DNA of 64,000 nt from Cupriavidus basilensis (GCF_000876015.1 NZ_BBQM01000016.1:186001-250000), one strand, 5' to 3'. Shown: positions 30,091 to 39,187, counted from the stretch's first letter. Translations and numbers: made by a program. The notes: generated by a model from the letters alone, not told the origin.

Positions 30091-30217
30091 TTGCTACCTT
30101 CCTTTCCCCGGACTTTTCCGGGCGCCGTCACGGCGCACGGAGGCGTCCATTCCCGTTGGGGGCCACCGGCCCCATCCAAGCGCCAACCTGACGCTTCTTT
30201 ATTGCCAAGGAGCTTGC

Positions 30218-30273
30218 AGCATAGCCAATATGGTGCCAAAGTGCAACCAGTGGTGCCAGAATGACACCACTGG
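30218..30273 (-). promoter_or_regulatory. Promoter and operator of the TacAT-type module
   Basis: On the minus strand -35 TTGCAC (30246-30241) and -10 TATGCT (30223-30218) are separated by exactly 17 bases. Immediately upstream, CCAGTGGTG (30247-30255) and CACCACTGG (30265-30273) form a perfect 9-bp inverted repeat. The octamer TGGTGCCA occurs at 30231-30238, in the promoter spacer, and again at 30251-30258. This is a textbook layout for antitoxin autorepression. The leader to the antitoxin ATG is ~120 bp. Confidence 0.75.
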
Positions 30274-30298
30274 ATTTGGTAGCGCGGTATCCTTGCCC

Positions 30299-30346
30299 CA
30301 AAACGACAAAGCGCCACGGCATATGCCGTGGCGCTTTGTCGTTTTG
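30299..30346. terminator. 48-bp perfect palindrome, bidirectional terminator
   Basis: The two 24-base halves (CAAAACGACAAAGCG ... and its exact complement ... CGCTTTGTCGTTTTG) pair without a single mismatch around a CATATG centre. With A-run on one side and T-run on the other it reads as an intrinsic terminator in both directions. It ends the leftward ankyrin/tatD transcripts 38 bp after the ankyrin stop and lies just upstream of the TacAT promoter. Confidence 0.85.
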
Positions 30347-30383
30347 CCGGCCTGGCTCGTCAGGATCGCGGCCTTCTGCGATC

Positions 30384-31082
30384 TCAGTTCGCGCCCTTCC
30401 GCGGCGCCGGCGCCTCCATCGGCGTCTGCGGATACAGCTTCTGCCAGCGCGATTTCAGCCCGCTGGCGATCTCCGGCTGGTTGTAGCGCTCGGCGAAATC
30501 GATCACGGTCATGCCCTGCTGGTTGCGCAGCCGCATGTCCGCGCCCTCGTCCAGCAGCAGCTTGACCGTCTCGATGTGGCCGCCGCGCGCGGCCATCATC
30601 AGCGGGGTGCTGCCGTTGGGGCTTTCGGCGTCGATGTAGGCGGCGTGGTCGACCAGGTACTTGACGATCTCGTTGTTGCCGTTGGTCGCCGCGTAGTGCA
30701 GCGGCGTCCAGCCGGTCTTGTTGATCTCGACGTCCATCTGGTCGACCATCAGCTTGACCATGTCGAACTCGTTCTGCAGGCTGGCCATCATCAGCGGCGT
30801 CTCGCCGGCGGCGTTGGTCTTGTCGAAATCGATGTTCTTCGCGCGGATCAGCACCGCCGCCACCTTCAGCGACTTCTCGCGCAGCGCCACCACCAGCATC
30901 GGGTTGCCCTTGGCGTCGAGCCCGTTGGGGTCGACCCCGCGCGCGAGCAGCTTCTGCGCGGCGCTGGCATCGTCGAATTCCACCGCCTTGCGCAGGTCGT
31001 CGGCGGGCGTGCCCCAGGCGGCGCAGCCGGCCAGCAGGGCCGCGCTCGCGGCCAGGCATCGCAGTGACTTCATGTTAAGCAT
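30384..31082 (-). CDS. Ankyrin-repeat lipoprotein
   Basis: A 232-residue exported protein. The signal peptide ends in the lipobox LLAGC (cysteine at residue 20), so it should be anchored in the outer or inner membrane on the periplasmic side. AGGA stands six bases before the chosen ATG; a second ATG three codons later is possible. About five ankyrin repeats follow, the clearest being NAAGETPLMMASLQNEFDMV, TGWTPLHYAATNGNNEIVKY and NGSTPLMMAARGGHIETVKL. The partner protein is unknown. It overlaps the tatD stop by eight bases and is co-transcribed with it. Confidence 0.9.
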   Translation of the reverse strand: MLNMKSLRCLAASAALLAGCAAWGTPADDLRKAVEFDDASAAQKLLARGVDPNGLDAKGNPMLVVALREKSLKVAAVLIRAKNIDFDKTNAAGETPLMMASLQNEFDMVKLMVDQMDVEINKTGWTPLHYAATNGNNEIVKYLVDHAAYIDAESPNGSTPLMMAARGGHIETVKLLLDEGADMRLRNQQGMTVIDFAERYNQPEIASGLKSRWQKLYPQTPMEAPAPRKGAN

Positions 31083-31869
31083 GAGAATTCCTGTCTATAT
31101 GCTTGAAAAGGCGGAAGAAATTATCGGTCGTTTGCTCCGCCAGCTGTGCTGCGGGAATACCGCGCAGGTTGGCGATGAACTCACCCACGTGGCGCACCCA
31201 GGCCGGCTGGTTGGTCTTGCCGCGGTACGGCACCGGCGCCAGGTAGGGCGAATCGGTCTCGATCAGCATGCGGTCCAGCGGCACCTTGCGCGCGGTTTCC
31301 TGCAGCTCCACCGCGTTCTTGAAGGTGACGATGCCGGAGAACGAGATATGGAAACCCTGGTCGAGCGACTGGCGGGCGATCTCCCAGCTCTCGGTGAAGC
31401 AGTGCATCACGCCGCCCGCGGCGCCGGCGTCTTCCTCGCGCATCAGGCGCAGCGTGTCGTCGGCCGACGAGCGGGTATGGATGACCAGCGGCTTGCCGGT
31501 CTGCCGCGCGGCGCGGATATGGGTGCGGAAGCGCTCGCGCTGCCATTCCATGTCGGCGATGCTGCGGCCGTTGAGGCGGTAGTAGTCGAGCCCGGTCTCG
31601 CCGGTGCCGACCACGCGCGGGTGCGCGGAGAGCGCGAGCAGGCGCTCGAGCGTGGGGTCCTCGCCTTCCTCGTAGTCGGGATGCACGCCGACCGTGGCGT
31701 AGAGGTGCGGATGCTGCTCGGCCAGCGCCAGCACGCGCGGGAAGTCTTCCAGCGTGACCGAGATGCACAGCGCGTGCGTGACCTGGTTGGCCCGCATGTT
31801 CTCCAGCAGCTCGGGCAGGCGCGCGGCCAGGTCGGGGAAATCTAGATGGCAGTGGGAATCGACAAACAT
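31075..31869 (-). CDS. tatD: TatD-family metal-dependent deoxyribonuclease
   Basis: A 264-residue TIM-barrel hydrolase of the TatD/YcfH group, a 3'-5' DNA exonuclease. Metal ligands are seen in FVDSHCHLDFPDL (HxH, residues 6-8), VGTGETGLDYY (Glu), KPLVIHTRSSADDTL (His), VMHCFTESWEIA (His) and LIETDSPYLAP (Asp). Length fits. An open frame continues upstream into the damaged acyl-CoA dehydrogenase gene, but the ATG at MFVDSHCHLD is the family start. Confidence 0.93.
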   Translation of the reverse strand: MFVDSHCHLDFPDLAARLPELLENMRANQVTHALCISVTLEDFPRVLALAEQHPHLYATVGVHPDYEEGEDPTLERLLALSAHPRVVGTGETGLDYYRLNGRSIADMEWQRERFRTHIRAARQTGKPLVIHTRSSADDTLRLMREEDAGAAGGVMHCFTESWEIARQSLDQGFHISFSGIVTFKNAVELQETARKVPLDRMLIETDSPYLAPVPYRGKTNQPAWVRHVGEFIANLRGIPAAQLAEQTTDNFFRLFKHIDRNSHA

Positions 31870-31982
31870 GGGGGACGGTATCCGGATAGCGGCGGCGCCA
31901 TCGGGCCTGGGTTCGGCCTGGGGCGGCGCCGCCTGCCATTGTATCCGGTCGCACCCCGCTGCCCGCCGCCGGATGTTCCGTT

Positions 31983-33738
31983 TCAGCCGGCCAGCGCGAT
32001 GGCGGCGCTGGCGTGGCCGAGCGTGACCGGCGCGTCGCCGAGCAGCAGGTCGCCGCAGGCTGAATCGGCCAAGTCGGCCAAGCCGGCCATATCGGTGGCC
32101 GCCGGTGGATCGGCCGGCAGCAGGCGGTGCCGCAGCAGCGCATGGGCCAGCAGCAGCCGGCGCGCGTCGGCGCCAGGCTGGCTGGCTTCCCAGGCCATCA
32201 GGATGGCGGCGCTGGCATGGTAGAGCGCGCTGGCGGCCCGGCGGGTGTCGGCCTCGCGCGCGCCGTCGGCCGCCGCCGTTCCGGCCAGCGCGGGCGGCGC
32301 GCTGCCAGGCCTGCCACAGGGCCTGGCGCAGCGGCGCGGGCATGTCGGCCTGCTCCAGACGGGTGGCCAGCAGCGCTTGCAGCGCATGGTGCGCGCGCGC
32401 CTTGCCGACGGCCTGCCGGATGGCGTCCAGCGCGTCGATATTGCCGGTGCCCTCCGGCCACGCGCCGACGGCATCCTCGACATGGCCGCCGCCGCCGTAC
32501 ACTTCCATCGCGCCGGCGGCCACGGCGACGTGGTCGCGGCCGGCGCGCACCCGGATCAGCGGCGTCAGCAGACGCACCGCCTGGCGCGCGCCGCCATCGC
32601 CCTCGCCGGCGCGCCGCATGGCGTCGGCGGTGGCCATCACCATCGACAAGGCGGCCTCCGTGGGCACCATCAGCTTGAGCAACTGGCGGCGCAGCGGCGG
32701 ATCGCCGATGACCTCGCCCCCGAACGCGCCGCGGTGCCGCGCGGCCTGCAAAGCCTCGTTCAGGCCGCGGCGCATCATGCCCGCGGCGCGTACCGCGTGC
32801 GACATGCGCGACAGGCCGGCCAGTTGCTCCATCACCGGCCCGAGGCCCTGGTCGAGCGCGCCGACCGGATAGGCCAGCGCGCCTTCGAGCCGGACCTCGC
32901 CGCCGGCCATCGGGCCCCCGAGGAGGACGATGCGGCAGGCGTTGCGGCTGCCATCCTCCAGCCGGCGCGGCAACGCGAACAGCGCCGGCCTGCGCGTGCC
33001 GGCGGGCACGCCTTCGGGCCGCGCCAGCAGCAGGGCCACGTCGGCATCGGCAGGCGGGCAGAATCCCTTCTCGCCGTACAGGCGCCACTGCCCGCCCGCC
33101 TCGCGGGCCACGGCCTCGATGGCGCCGGCGTCCGGACCGCCCGCCATCTCGATCGTCCCTTTCCACCGCACGGCCGGATCGGTCGCCAGCATGCGCGGCA
33201 GCAGCCACTGCTGCAAGGCCGGGCTGCCGAATCCGCGGATCAGGTGGATCGCGGCGTCGGTCGCGCCGACCGCGCACATCCGGGCGGCCCCGGACTGCGC
33301 GAACAGATACTGGAAGGCGTACCTGGCCGCCGGCGAGAGCGGCGCGCCCCAGCCCAGCGCGCCGGCGCGGTGGCTCATGGCGTGGAGCTGGAAATCGCCG
33401 CGGGCGATGTGCTCCATCTCCTGCCAGGCCGGGTGGTATTCGATCCAGTCGTGGTCCTCGCCCAGGCGCGTGCGCGCGTGCAGCACCGGGCCATGCCCGG
33501 CGGCCACGGCCGCCAGCGCGCTCAGCCGCCCGCCGGCCAGTTGGCCCAGGCACCGGAAATGCGGCAGCAGGTGGCGATGCTCGGCGGCCGGCAGGTAGAT
33601 CGCCAGCAAGTCCTGCACGCCGCGGTCGAGCGCGAAAACATCGAGGCCGGCGCAGTCGGGCGCCAGATGGCGGGCGCCGGTTCCGGCATCGGCCGGGCGG
33701 GGGCTGGTGGATTCGGCGTCGCTGGCCTGGAACGGCAT
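31983..33738 (-). pseudogene. AidB-like acyl-CoA dehydrogenase, frameshifted near the 3' end
   Basis: The first ~480 codons from ATG 33738 (GGAG six bases upstream) read as an AidB/isovaleryl-type acyl-CoA dehydrogenase: HDWIEYHPAWQEMEHIARGD, VRWKGTIEMAGGPDAGAIEA, LYGEKGFCPPADADVALLLA, MMRRGLNEALQAARHRGAFG and MEVYGGGGHVEDAVGAWPEG. After LRQALWQAWQRAARA, around 32285-32310, the sensible sequence moves to the +1 frame (GTAAADGAREADTRRAASAL, YHASAAILMAWEASQPG) and ends at the stop at 31983. One extra base, or two missing, explains it. In the original frame translation runs on without a stop into tatD. It may be a real pseudogene or a sequencing error. Confidence 0.75.
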
Positions 33739-34083
33739 CGGGGTCTCCGGCGGGGAACGATCGGGGATTGGCGGCCAGGCGCGCGCCGGATCGTGGCCGG
33801 TCTTGGCGAATCGTGGCGGATGGGCGTGCAACGCACGGCGATGCCGGCGGGGGCGGCCGGGCCGGAAGCCATTCTGGGCGGCGGGCGTTGCGCCGTCCAA
33901 TCGCGTTTTTGGCACGATCGAGATGGGGATTCAATCAATCCCCGGCCCCGCATGGCGCGCGGGCGGTCGCGCGACTTCGCCGCGGCAGGAGGAACCGCGG
34001 ATACCACCGGCCGCCAGGCTGGCGGCGCGGGTGGCCGGGATAGAGAAGGCGGAGAAAGCCGCGGGAGGCGCGGCCGGCCCGGG
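33739..34083. other. Spacer upstream of the AidB-like gene
   Basis: About 345 bp without a supported gene. The only structure noted is the dyad GGGGATT-CAATC-AATCCCC (33925-33943), which could be a regulator site for the leftward gene or a hairpin at the end of the acetyltransferase transcript. Confidence 0.35.
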
Positions 34084-34605
34084 CTAGCCTGCCGGCTTGG
34101 TCAGGTGCCGGCCAAGAATCACGAGATCGCGCTCGATGCCGTCGAGCACGGCCACGCGCGGCAGGTGGCCCCAGCGCTCGAACCCCAGCGAGGCGAACAG
34201 GCCCAGGCTCGGCGCGTTGTGGCCGAAGATGAAGCCCAGCACGGTGTGCACGCCGATCTGCGGCGCATGGGCGATGGCCTGCTGCAGCAGGTGCCGGCCC
34301 AGGCCCTGGCCGCGGCTGCCGGCATCCAGGTAGATCGAGACCTCGGCGGTGGCGCCGTAGGCCGGGCGGCCATAGAAATCGGAGAAGCTGAGCCAGCCCG
34401 CCATGCGGCCCGCGCCGTCTTCCGCCACCCACAGCGGGCGGCGCGCGGGCGGATGGGCATCGAACCAGGCCTGGCGCGACGCCACGCTGACGGGCTCGGT
34501 ATCGGCCGTGACCATGCGCGAGGCGACCGTGCTGTTGTAGATGGCGACGATGCCGGCCAGGTCGCGCGGCTGGGCGTCGCGCACCGTGAAAGCGTTTTCA
34601 CTCAT
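34084..34605 (-). CDS. GNAT acetyltransferase, phosphinothricin-acetyltransferase type
   Basis: A 173-residue acetyltransferase of the Bar/PAT/MnaT group, which N-acetylates glufosinate, methionine sulfoximine or related amino-acid analogues. Hallmarks are VRDAQPRDLAGIVAIYNSTV, WVAEDGAGRMAGWLSFSDFY followed by GRPAYGATAEVSIYLDAGSR, the acetyl-CoA loop RGQGLGRHLLQQAIAHA and GFIFGHNAPSLGLFASLGFE. The true substrate cannot be decided. It and the AidB-like gene lie between pilZ and tatD, which are close neighbours in many relatives. Confidence 0.88.
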   Translation of the reverse strand: MSENAFTVRDAQPRDLAGIVAIYNSTVASRMVTADTEPVSVASRQAWFDAHPPARRPLWVAEDGAGRMAGWLSFSDFYGRPAYGATAEVSIYLDAGSRGQGLGRHLLQQAIAHAPQIGVHTVLGFIFGHNAPSLGLFASLGFERWGHLPRVAVLDGIERDLVILGRHLTKPAG

Positions 34606-34714
34606 GTTGTTGCTTCTTCTCTGACTGCTTGTAAATCAATGGCCTGGACGCGAAACCCGATGTTTCACCTGATGTTTCACCCGATGCTCCGCCCGGCAGG
34701 CCCGCCGGTCTTTC

Positions 34715-35158
34715 CTACAGCGTCTGCGTGGGCCGGCTGGACTCGATGGCCTTGCCCAGGATCTCTTCCACCGCGCGGCGCAGGTTGCGGCCGTTGTCGT
34801 CGTCCGGCAGGTGGATGCCGATGCCGGGCGTCTTGTTGGGCGTGCCGACCGGCGTGATCCATGCCACCTGCCCCGCGATCTGGTATTTCTGCGGCCGGTC
34901 CAGCAGGGACAGCACGAGGAATACCTGCTCGCCCAGCCGGAACGGCCGGTTGCTCGGTACGAAGATGCCGCCGCGCTGCAGGAACGGCATGTAGGCGGCG
35001 TACAGGCCCGCCTGGTCCTTGATCGAAAGCGAAAGCACGTTCGGCCGCGAAGCCGCGCCCGGCACCGTCGCCGCGCCGATCCCGCCCGCCGTGGGCGCGC
35101 CCGCGCCGGCGGCGCCGGGCACGCCCGGGCCCCGGCTTCCTGTTGCTGCTGTACTCAT
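34715..35158 (-). CDS. pilZ: PilZ-domain protein (type IV pilus/c-di-GMP related)
   Basis: A 147-residue PilZ-domain protein. After a ~40-residue Ala/Gly/Pro-rich tail come LSLSIKDQAGLYAAYMPFLQ, RGGIFVPSNRPFRLGEQVFL, AGQVAWITPVGTPNKTPGIG and IHLPDDDNGRNLRRAVEEIL. This is the type IV pilus PilZ form, which lacks the RxxxR c-di-GMP motif and acts through protein contacts (PilB/FimX). It is downstream of holB, as in many beta- and gamma-proteobacteria. Confidence 0.9.
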   Translation of the reverse strand: MSTAATGSRGPGVPGAAGAGAPTAGGIGAATVPGAASRPNVLSLSIKDQAGLYAAYMPFLQRGGIFVPSNRPFRLGEQVFLVLSLLDRPQKYQIAGQVAWITPVGTPNKTPGIGIHLPDDDNGRNLRRAVEEILGKAIESSRPTQTL

Positions 35159-35254
35159 GACTGACCCCTTGTTGCTGACCGTGGCCTTCAGGCCTTATCG
35201 GTATGACTAACGGACACCACCCGGCAAACACAAGCAAGATGACTGCCAGGCCAA

Positions 35255-36262
35255 CTACTGAAACAACTGCCGGTATTCCAGGAACACCGCTTCCATCACC
35301 AGGCGCGCGGCCAGCGGATGGTTCTCGCTGCGCCGGTGGTTCACCAGCCGCGCCAGGAAGGCCTGCAGCCGGTGCGCATCGGTAGCCTGCGCGCAGCGCG
35401 CGACGGCGGCCTGCTCGCGCGGGAAATAGCGCGGCGCCTGCGCCGCCGCCAGGCACGCCGACAGCAGATCGTACGTCCAGCGCTGCAGGATGCCAAGCAC
35501 CGCGGGCACCGGCATCTTCTGCACATGCTCGGCGGCGCCCAGCGCGTCGAAGCCGGCGCCGCCGCCAAGCTGGCTCACCAGCCAGCGCTGCAGCGGCTGT
35601 TCCTCGGCCTCGGCGGCGTGCAGCGCGGTCAGCGGCGAGCCGCCGGCCAGCGCCAGTTGCGCCTCGGCATCGCCCACGCCCTGCCCGCGCAGCCACGCCA
35701 GCGCGTCGGCCTGCGTGGGCCGCTGCACGGAAAACTGGCGGCAGCGCGACAGGATGGTCGGCAGCACGCGGTCGAGCCGGTCGGTGACGAGCAGGAACAC
35801 GGTCGACGGCGGCGGCTCCTCCAGCGTCTTGAGCAGCGCGTTGGCGCCCTCGTTCTGCAGCGCGTCGAGCGGGTACACCACCACCAGCCGCAGGCCGGCG
35901 CGATGGGTGCCGATGCCGACGGTCTCGATCAGCGCCCGCACCTGCTCCATGCGGATGACCTTGCTGGGCGCCTTCTTCTTGCCGCTGTCGTCGGTCTCGG
36001 CGTCGCCGGCGGCTTCCAGCGCCTCGGGGCGGACCACGGTGAAATCGGGATGGTTGCCCTGGCTGAACCAGTGGCAGGCCGCGCACGTGCCGCACGGCTG
36101 CCCGTCGGCGCGCGGCGTGTCGCACAGCAGCCCCTGGGCGAAGTGCAGCGCCAGGTCGCGCTTGCCGATGCCTTGCTGGCCGTGGATGAGCAAGGCATGC
36201 GGCAGCCGCTCGCGCAGTCCGTTCAGCCGTTGCCAGTCTTCTGTCTGCCAGGGATAAAGCAT
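35255..36262 (-). CDS. holB: DNA polymerase III delta' subunit
   Basis: A 335-residue clamp-loader subunit. The P-loop region LLIHGQQGIGKRDLALHFAQ and the zinc cysteines in LLCDTPRADGQPCGTCAACH are clear. VVVYPLDALQNEGANALLKT with LEEPPPSTVFLLVTDRLDRV and PTILSRCRQFSV follow as expected for delta'. ATG is preferred over a TTG three codons upstream; neither has a good ribosome site. It lies between tmk and pilZ, the classical order. Confidence 0.93.
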   Translation of the reverse strand: MLYPWQTEDWQRLNGLRERLPHALLIHGQQGIGKRDLALHFAQGLLCDTPRADGQPCGTCAACHWFSQGNHPDFTVVRPEALEAAGDAETDDSGKKKAPSKVIRMEQVRALIETVGIGTHRAGLRLVVVYPLDALQNEGANALLKTLEEPPPSTVFLLVTDRLDRVLPTILSRCRQFSVQRPTQADALAWLRGQGVGDAEAQLALAGGSPLTALHAAEAEEQPLQRWLVSQLGGGAGFDALGAAEHVQKMPVPAVLGILQRWTYDLLSACLAAAQAPRYFPREQAAVARCAQATDAHRLQAFLARLVNHRRSENHPLAARLVMEAVFLEYRQLFQ

Positions 36263-36347
36263 GCGAATCAAGGAGTTAGGGAGTGAACTTCATCCACTGC
36301 GTGGAGCGCTGCCGGTGGTATCAGCCTGCCATGATAGTGCCGCCGAA

Positions 36348-36962
36348 TCAAAGCGTTGCGAGAATTTTCTCAAGTTCGGCCTGAATCTCGGCGATGGTGC
36401 GCGTGGCGTCGATCACGCGGAAGCGCTGCGGCGCCTCCGCCGCGCGCCGCAGGTATTCCTGGCGCGTGCGCGCGAAGAAGGCGCGCGACTCGGCCTCGAA
36501 CTTGTCGGGCTCGCGCGCGCCGGCCAGGCGGGCGCTGGCGGTTTCCAGCGGTACGTCGAACAGCAGCGTCAGGTCGGGCTGCAGGCCGTCCTGCACCCAG
36601 CCTTCCAGCACCTCCAGGCGCGCGCGCGGCAGGCCCCTGCCGCCGCCCTGGTAGGCGAAGGTGGCATCGGTGAAACGGTCGGACACCACCCAGTCGCCGC
36701 GCGCCAGCGCGGGTTCGATGACTTCGGCGATGTGCTCGCGGCGGGCGGCGAACATCAGCAGCGCCTCGGTTTCCAGGTGCATCTTGCAATGCAGGAGGAT
36801 CTGGCGCAGGTCCTCGCCCAGCGGCGTGCCGCCGGGCTCGCGGGTGGTGACCACCGCCGCGCTGCCGGCCAGGCGCGCGCGCAGGCGCTCGGCCACCCAC
36901 TCCACGTGGGTGCTTTTGCCGGCACCGTCGATGCCCTCGAATGTGATGAATTTTCCGCGCAT
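36348..36962 (-). CDS. tmk: Thymidylate kinase
   Basis: A 204-residue kinase phosphorylating dTMP to dTDP. The P-loop is GIDGAGKST (residues 10-18), followed by [19 protein letters not shown], the DRF motif in [19 protein letters not shown] and the LID region with [20 protein letters not shown]. Length is normal. It starts 9 bp after mltG ends, consistent with an mltG-tmk-holB-pilZ operon. Confidence 0.95.
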   Translation of the reverse strand: MRGKFITFEGIDGAGKSTHVEWVAERLRARLAGSAAVVTTREPGGTPLGEDLRQILLHCKMHLETEALLMFAARREHIAEVIEPALARGDWVVSDRFTDATFAYQGGGRGLPRARLEVLEGWVQDGLQPDLTLLFDVPLETASARLAGAREPDKFEAESRAFFARTRQEYLRRAAEAPQRFRVIDATRTIAEIQAELEKILATL

Positions 36963-36971
36963 GGGAGAGAC

Positions 36972-37967
36972 TTATTTGCCGCGCTGGTACTTGTCGACCG
37001 CGCGGTTGTGTTCGGGAAGCGAGTTGGAGAAATAGCTGCTGCCGTCGCCGCGCGCCACGAAGTACAGCGCGTCCGACGGCGCCGGCGCGGTCGCCGCGGC
37101 CAGCGAGGCCAGCCCGGGCAGCGAGATCGGCGTGGGCGGCAGGCCCGCGCGCGTGTAGGTATTGTACGGGGTGTCGGCGAGCAGATCGCGCTTGCGGATA
37201 TTGCCGTCGAAGGCCTCGCCCATGCCGTAGATCACGGTGGGATCGGTCTGCAGCATCATGCCCTTCCTGAGCCGGTTGACGAATACCGCGGCGATCATCG
37301 CGCGCTCGCCCGGCTGGCCGGTTTCCTTCTCGACGATGGAGGCCATCACCAGCGCCTCGTAGGGCGTCTTGTACGGCAGGCCGGACGCGCGCGCGTTCCA
37401 GGCGTCGGTCAGGCGGCGCTGCATGGCGCGGTAGGCGTGGCGATACAGTTCCAGGTCGCTGCTGCCGCGCGCGAACAGGTAGGTGTCCGGGAAGAACATG
37501 CCTTCCGGGGCCGGCTCGGGCGCGCCGATGGCCTTCATCAGCTCGGCGTCGGACAGGCCGCGGCTGTCGTGCTTGAGCGCCGGATGGGCGTCGACGGCGG
37601 CGCGCATCTTGCGGAATTCCCAGCCTTCGATCACGGTCAGGACGTAGTGGGTGACTTCGCCGCGGGCGATCTTGCCGAGCACCGACAGCGGCGAGGCGCC
37701 GCGCGCGAACTCGTAGCCGCCGGCCTTGAGGTCGGCGCCGTGGCCGGTCAGCCGCGCCAGCAGGGCGAACAGGCGCGCGTCCATCGGCACGCCGCCGCGC
37801 TGGATCTGGCGGCCGACGCTGGCCACGCTGGAATTGGGCTTGATCACCACTTCGACCGGCGTGGCCGGCAGTTCGAGGGGGCGGTTGGCCCACCAGGCGA
37901 AGGCGCCGGCCGCGGCGATCGCAAACACCAGCGCGGCCAGCAGCAGCCGCAGGAAAATACGTTTCAT
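36972..37967 (-). CDS. mltG: Endolytic murein transglycosylase MltG
   Basis: A 331-residue membrane-anchored enzyme that cuts nascent glycan strands and ends their growth. One N-terminal helix (FLRLLLAALVFAIAAAGAFA) is followed by a LysM-like part (VVIKPNSSVASVGRQIQRGG) and the YceG catalytic domain with FPDTYLFARGSSDLE, the catalytic Glu in LVMASIVEKETGQPGERAM, LQTDPTVIYGMGEAFDGN and NTYTRAGLPPTPISLPGLAS. Start by alignment; it is first in its operon and divergent from ygfZ. Confidence 0.95.
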   Translation of the reverse strand: MKRIFLRLLLAALVFAIAAAGAFAWWANRPLELPATPVEVVIKPNSSVASVGRQIQRGGVPMDARLFALLARLTGHGADLKAGGYEFARGASPLSVLGKIARGEVTHYVLTVIEGWEFRKMRAAVDAHPALKHDSRGLSDAELMKAIGAPEPAPEGMFFPDTYLFARGSSDLELYRHAYRAMQRRLTDAWNARASGLPYKTPYEALVMASIVEKETGQPGERAMIAAVFVNRLRKGMMLQTDPTVIYGMGEAFDGNIRKRDLLADTPYNTYTRAGLPPTPISLPGLASLAAATAPAPSDALYFVARGDGSSYFSNSLPEHNRAVDKYQRGK

Positions 37968-38072
37968 GTAGGCAGAAGGTAGCGGCGCCGCGTGCGCCCG
38001 CGCGCACCGCGGCAAAGACGGCGGCGCGCGGCAGGGGCCGCGGGCGCGCCGGCTGAAATGGCGACAGCCCCA

Positions 38073-38078
38073 TATAAT
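38073..38078 (+). promoter_or_regulatory. -10 box for ygfZ
   Basis: A perfect TATAAT in otherwise GC-rich DNA, in the mltG/ygfZ divergent spacer. The matching -35 is weak (GGCTGA or similar at about 16-17 bases). The leader to the ygfZ ATG would be ~105 bp. On the other strand the same AT-rich site (TATTAT) could serve mltG. Confidence 0.45.
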
Positions 38079-38191
38079 ACCGGGAGCCTTGCGCCGCCAC
38101 GAGCGCGCGCCGCCTGCCGCACCCGCCATCCGGCGCGCCCGCGCGCGCGCCGCCCGTCCAGATACGTGCCACAACGAGCCAGATTCCTGCC

Positions 38192-39187
38192 ATGAACTCC
38201 CCTGCTCCCGACCTTGCCACCCAGTTCGAAGCCGCGCGCCAGGGCGGCGTCGTCTGCCGTCCCGCGCACCTGGGCCTGATCCGGGTCACCGGCGAAGACG
38301 CGGCCAGCTTCCTGCACACGCAGCTGACCAACGCCATCGACGATCTCGGCGCCGGCAGCGCGCGCCTGGCCGGCTATTGCTCGCCCAAGGGCCGCCTGCT
38401 CGCCAGCTTCCTGGTGTGGCGCGACGACGAAGGCATCGTGCTCCAGATCTCGTCCGACCTCCAGGCCGCCATCCAGAAGCGCCTGAGCATGTTCGTGCTG
38501 CGCGCCAAGGCGCGCCTGTCCGACCTGACGCCGACCGTCGCGCTGCTCGGCGTGGCCGGCCCCGGCGCTGCCGCCGCGCTGCGGGCCGCCGGCCTGCCCG
38601 CGCCGGACGCCCCCTGGCAGGCCGCCGCCGCGGCCGGCGCCACCGTGATCCGCCTGCCCGACGGCGACGGCCTGCCGCGCTGGCAGATCGCGCTGCCCGC
38701 CGAGCAGGCCGCGGACCGGCAGGCCGCGCTGGCGGCCACGCTGGCGCCGGCCGACAGCGCCGTGTGGGACTGGCTGGAAGTGCGCTCCGGCGTGCCGCGC
38801 ATCGCCGCGGCCACGCAGGAACAGTTCGTGCCGCAGATGATCAACCTGGAGCTGGTCGGCGGCGTGAGCTTCCGCAAGGGCTGCTACCCGGGCCAGGAAA
38901 TCGTCGCGCGCAGCCAGTACCGCGGCACGCTCAAGCGCCGCATGTGGCTGATCCACGGCGAGGGCGAAGCGCCGGCCGCCGCCACCGAGATCTTCCGCCC
39001 CGAGGACCCCGCGCAGCCGTGCGGCATGGTGGTCAACGCCGCCGCCGCGCCGCAGGGCGGCTGGGACGGCCTGGCCGAACTGAAGATCGACGCCGCCGCC
39101 GGCGCGCTGCACCTGGGCAGCGCCACCGGCAGCCCGGTGCGCCCGGGCGAGCTGCCCTACGCGGTGCCGGTCGGCGAGGCCGCCTGA
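38192..39187 (+). CDS. ygfZ: Folate-binding iron-sulfur cluster repair protein YgfZ
   Basis: A 331-residue GcvT-like protein that binds tetrahydrofolate and supports repair or assembly of Fe-S clusters. The signature RKGCYPGQEIVARSQYRG (near residue 228) with the essential cysteine is present, as are LGLIRVTGEDAASFLHTQLT, YCSPKGRLLASFLVW and PQMINLELVGGVSF. Length is normal. The last twelve codons plus stop are duplicated directly downstream. Confidence 0.95.
   Translation: MNSPAPDLATQFEAARQGGVVCRPAHLGLIRVTGEDAASFLHTQLTNAIDDLGAGSARLAGYCSPKGRLLASFLVWRDDEGIVLQISSDLQAAIQKRLSMFVLRAKARLSDLTPTVALLGVAGPGAAAALRAAGLPAPDAPWQAAAAAGATVIRLPDGDGLPRWQIALPAEQAADRQAALAATLAPADSAVWDWLEVRSGVPRIAAATQEQFVPQMINLELVGGVSFRKGCYPGQEIVARSQYRGTLKRRMWLIHGEGEAPAAATEIFRPEDPAQPCGMVVNAAAAPQGGWDGLAELKIDAAAGALHLGSATGSPVRPGELPYAVPVGEAA

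Noticed and set aside
31075..33915. A single 946-codon fusion gene combining acyl-CoA dehydrogenase and TatD
   Set aside because: The middle ~150 residues are out-of-frame sequence; both ends match separate families with their own starts, so it is read as a frameshifted gene followed by tatD.
33911..33926. TGGCACGATCGAGATG as a sigma-54 promoter
   Set aside because: The -24 half is good but no GC stands at the -12 position.
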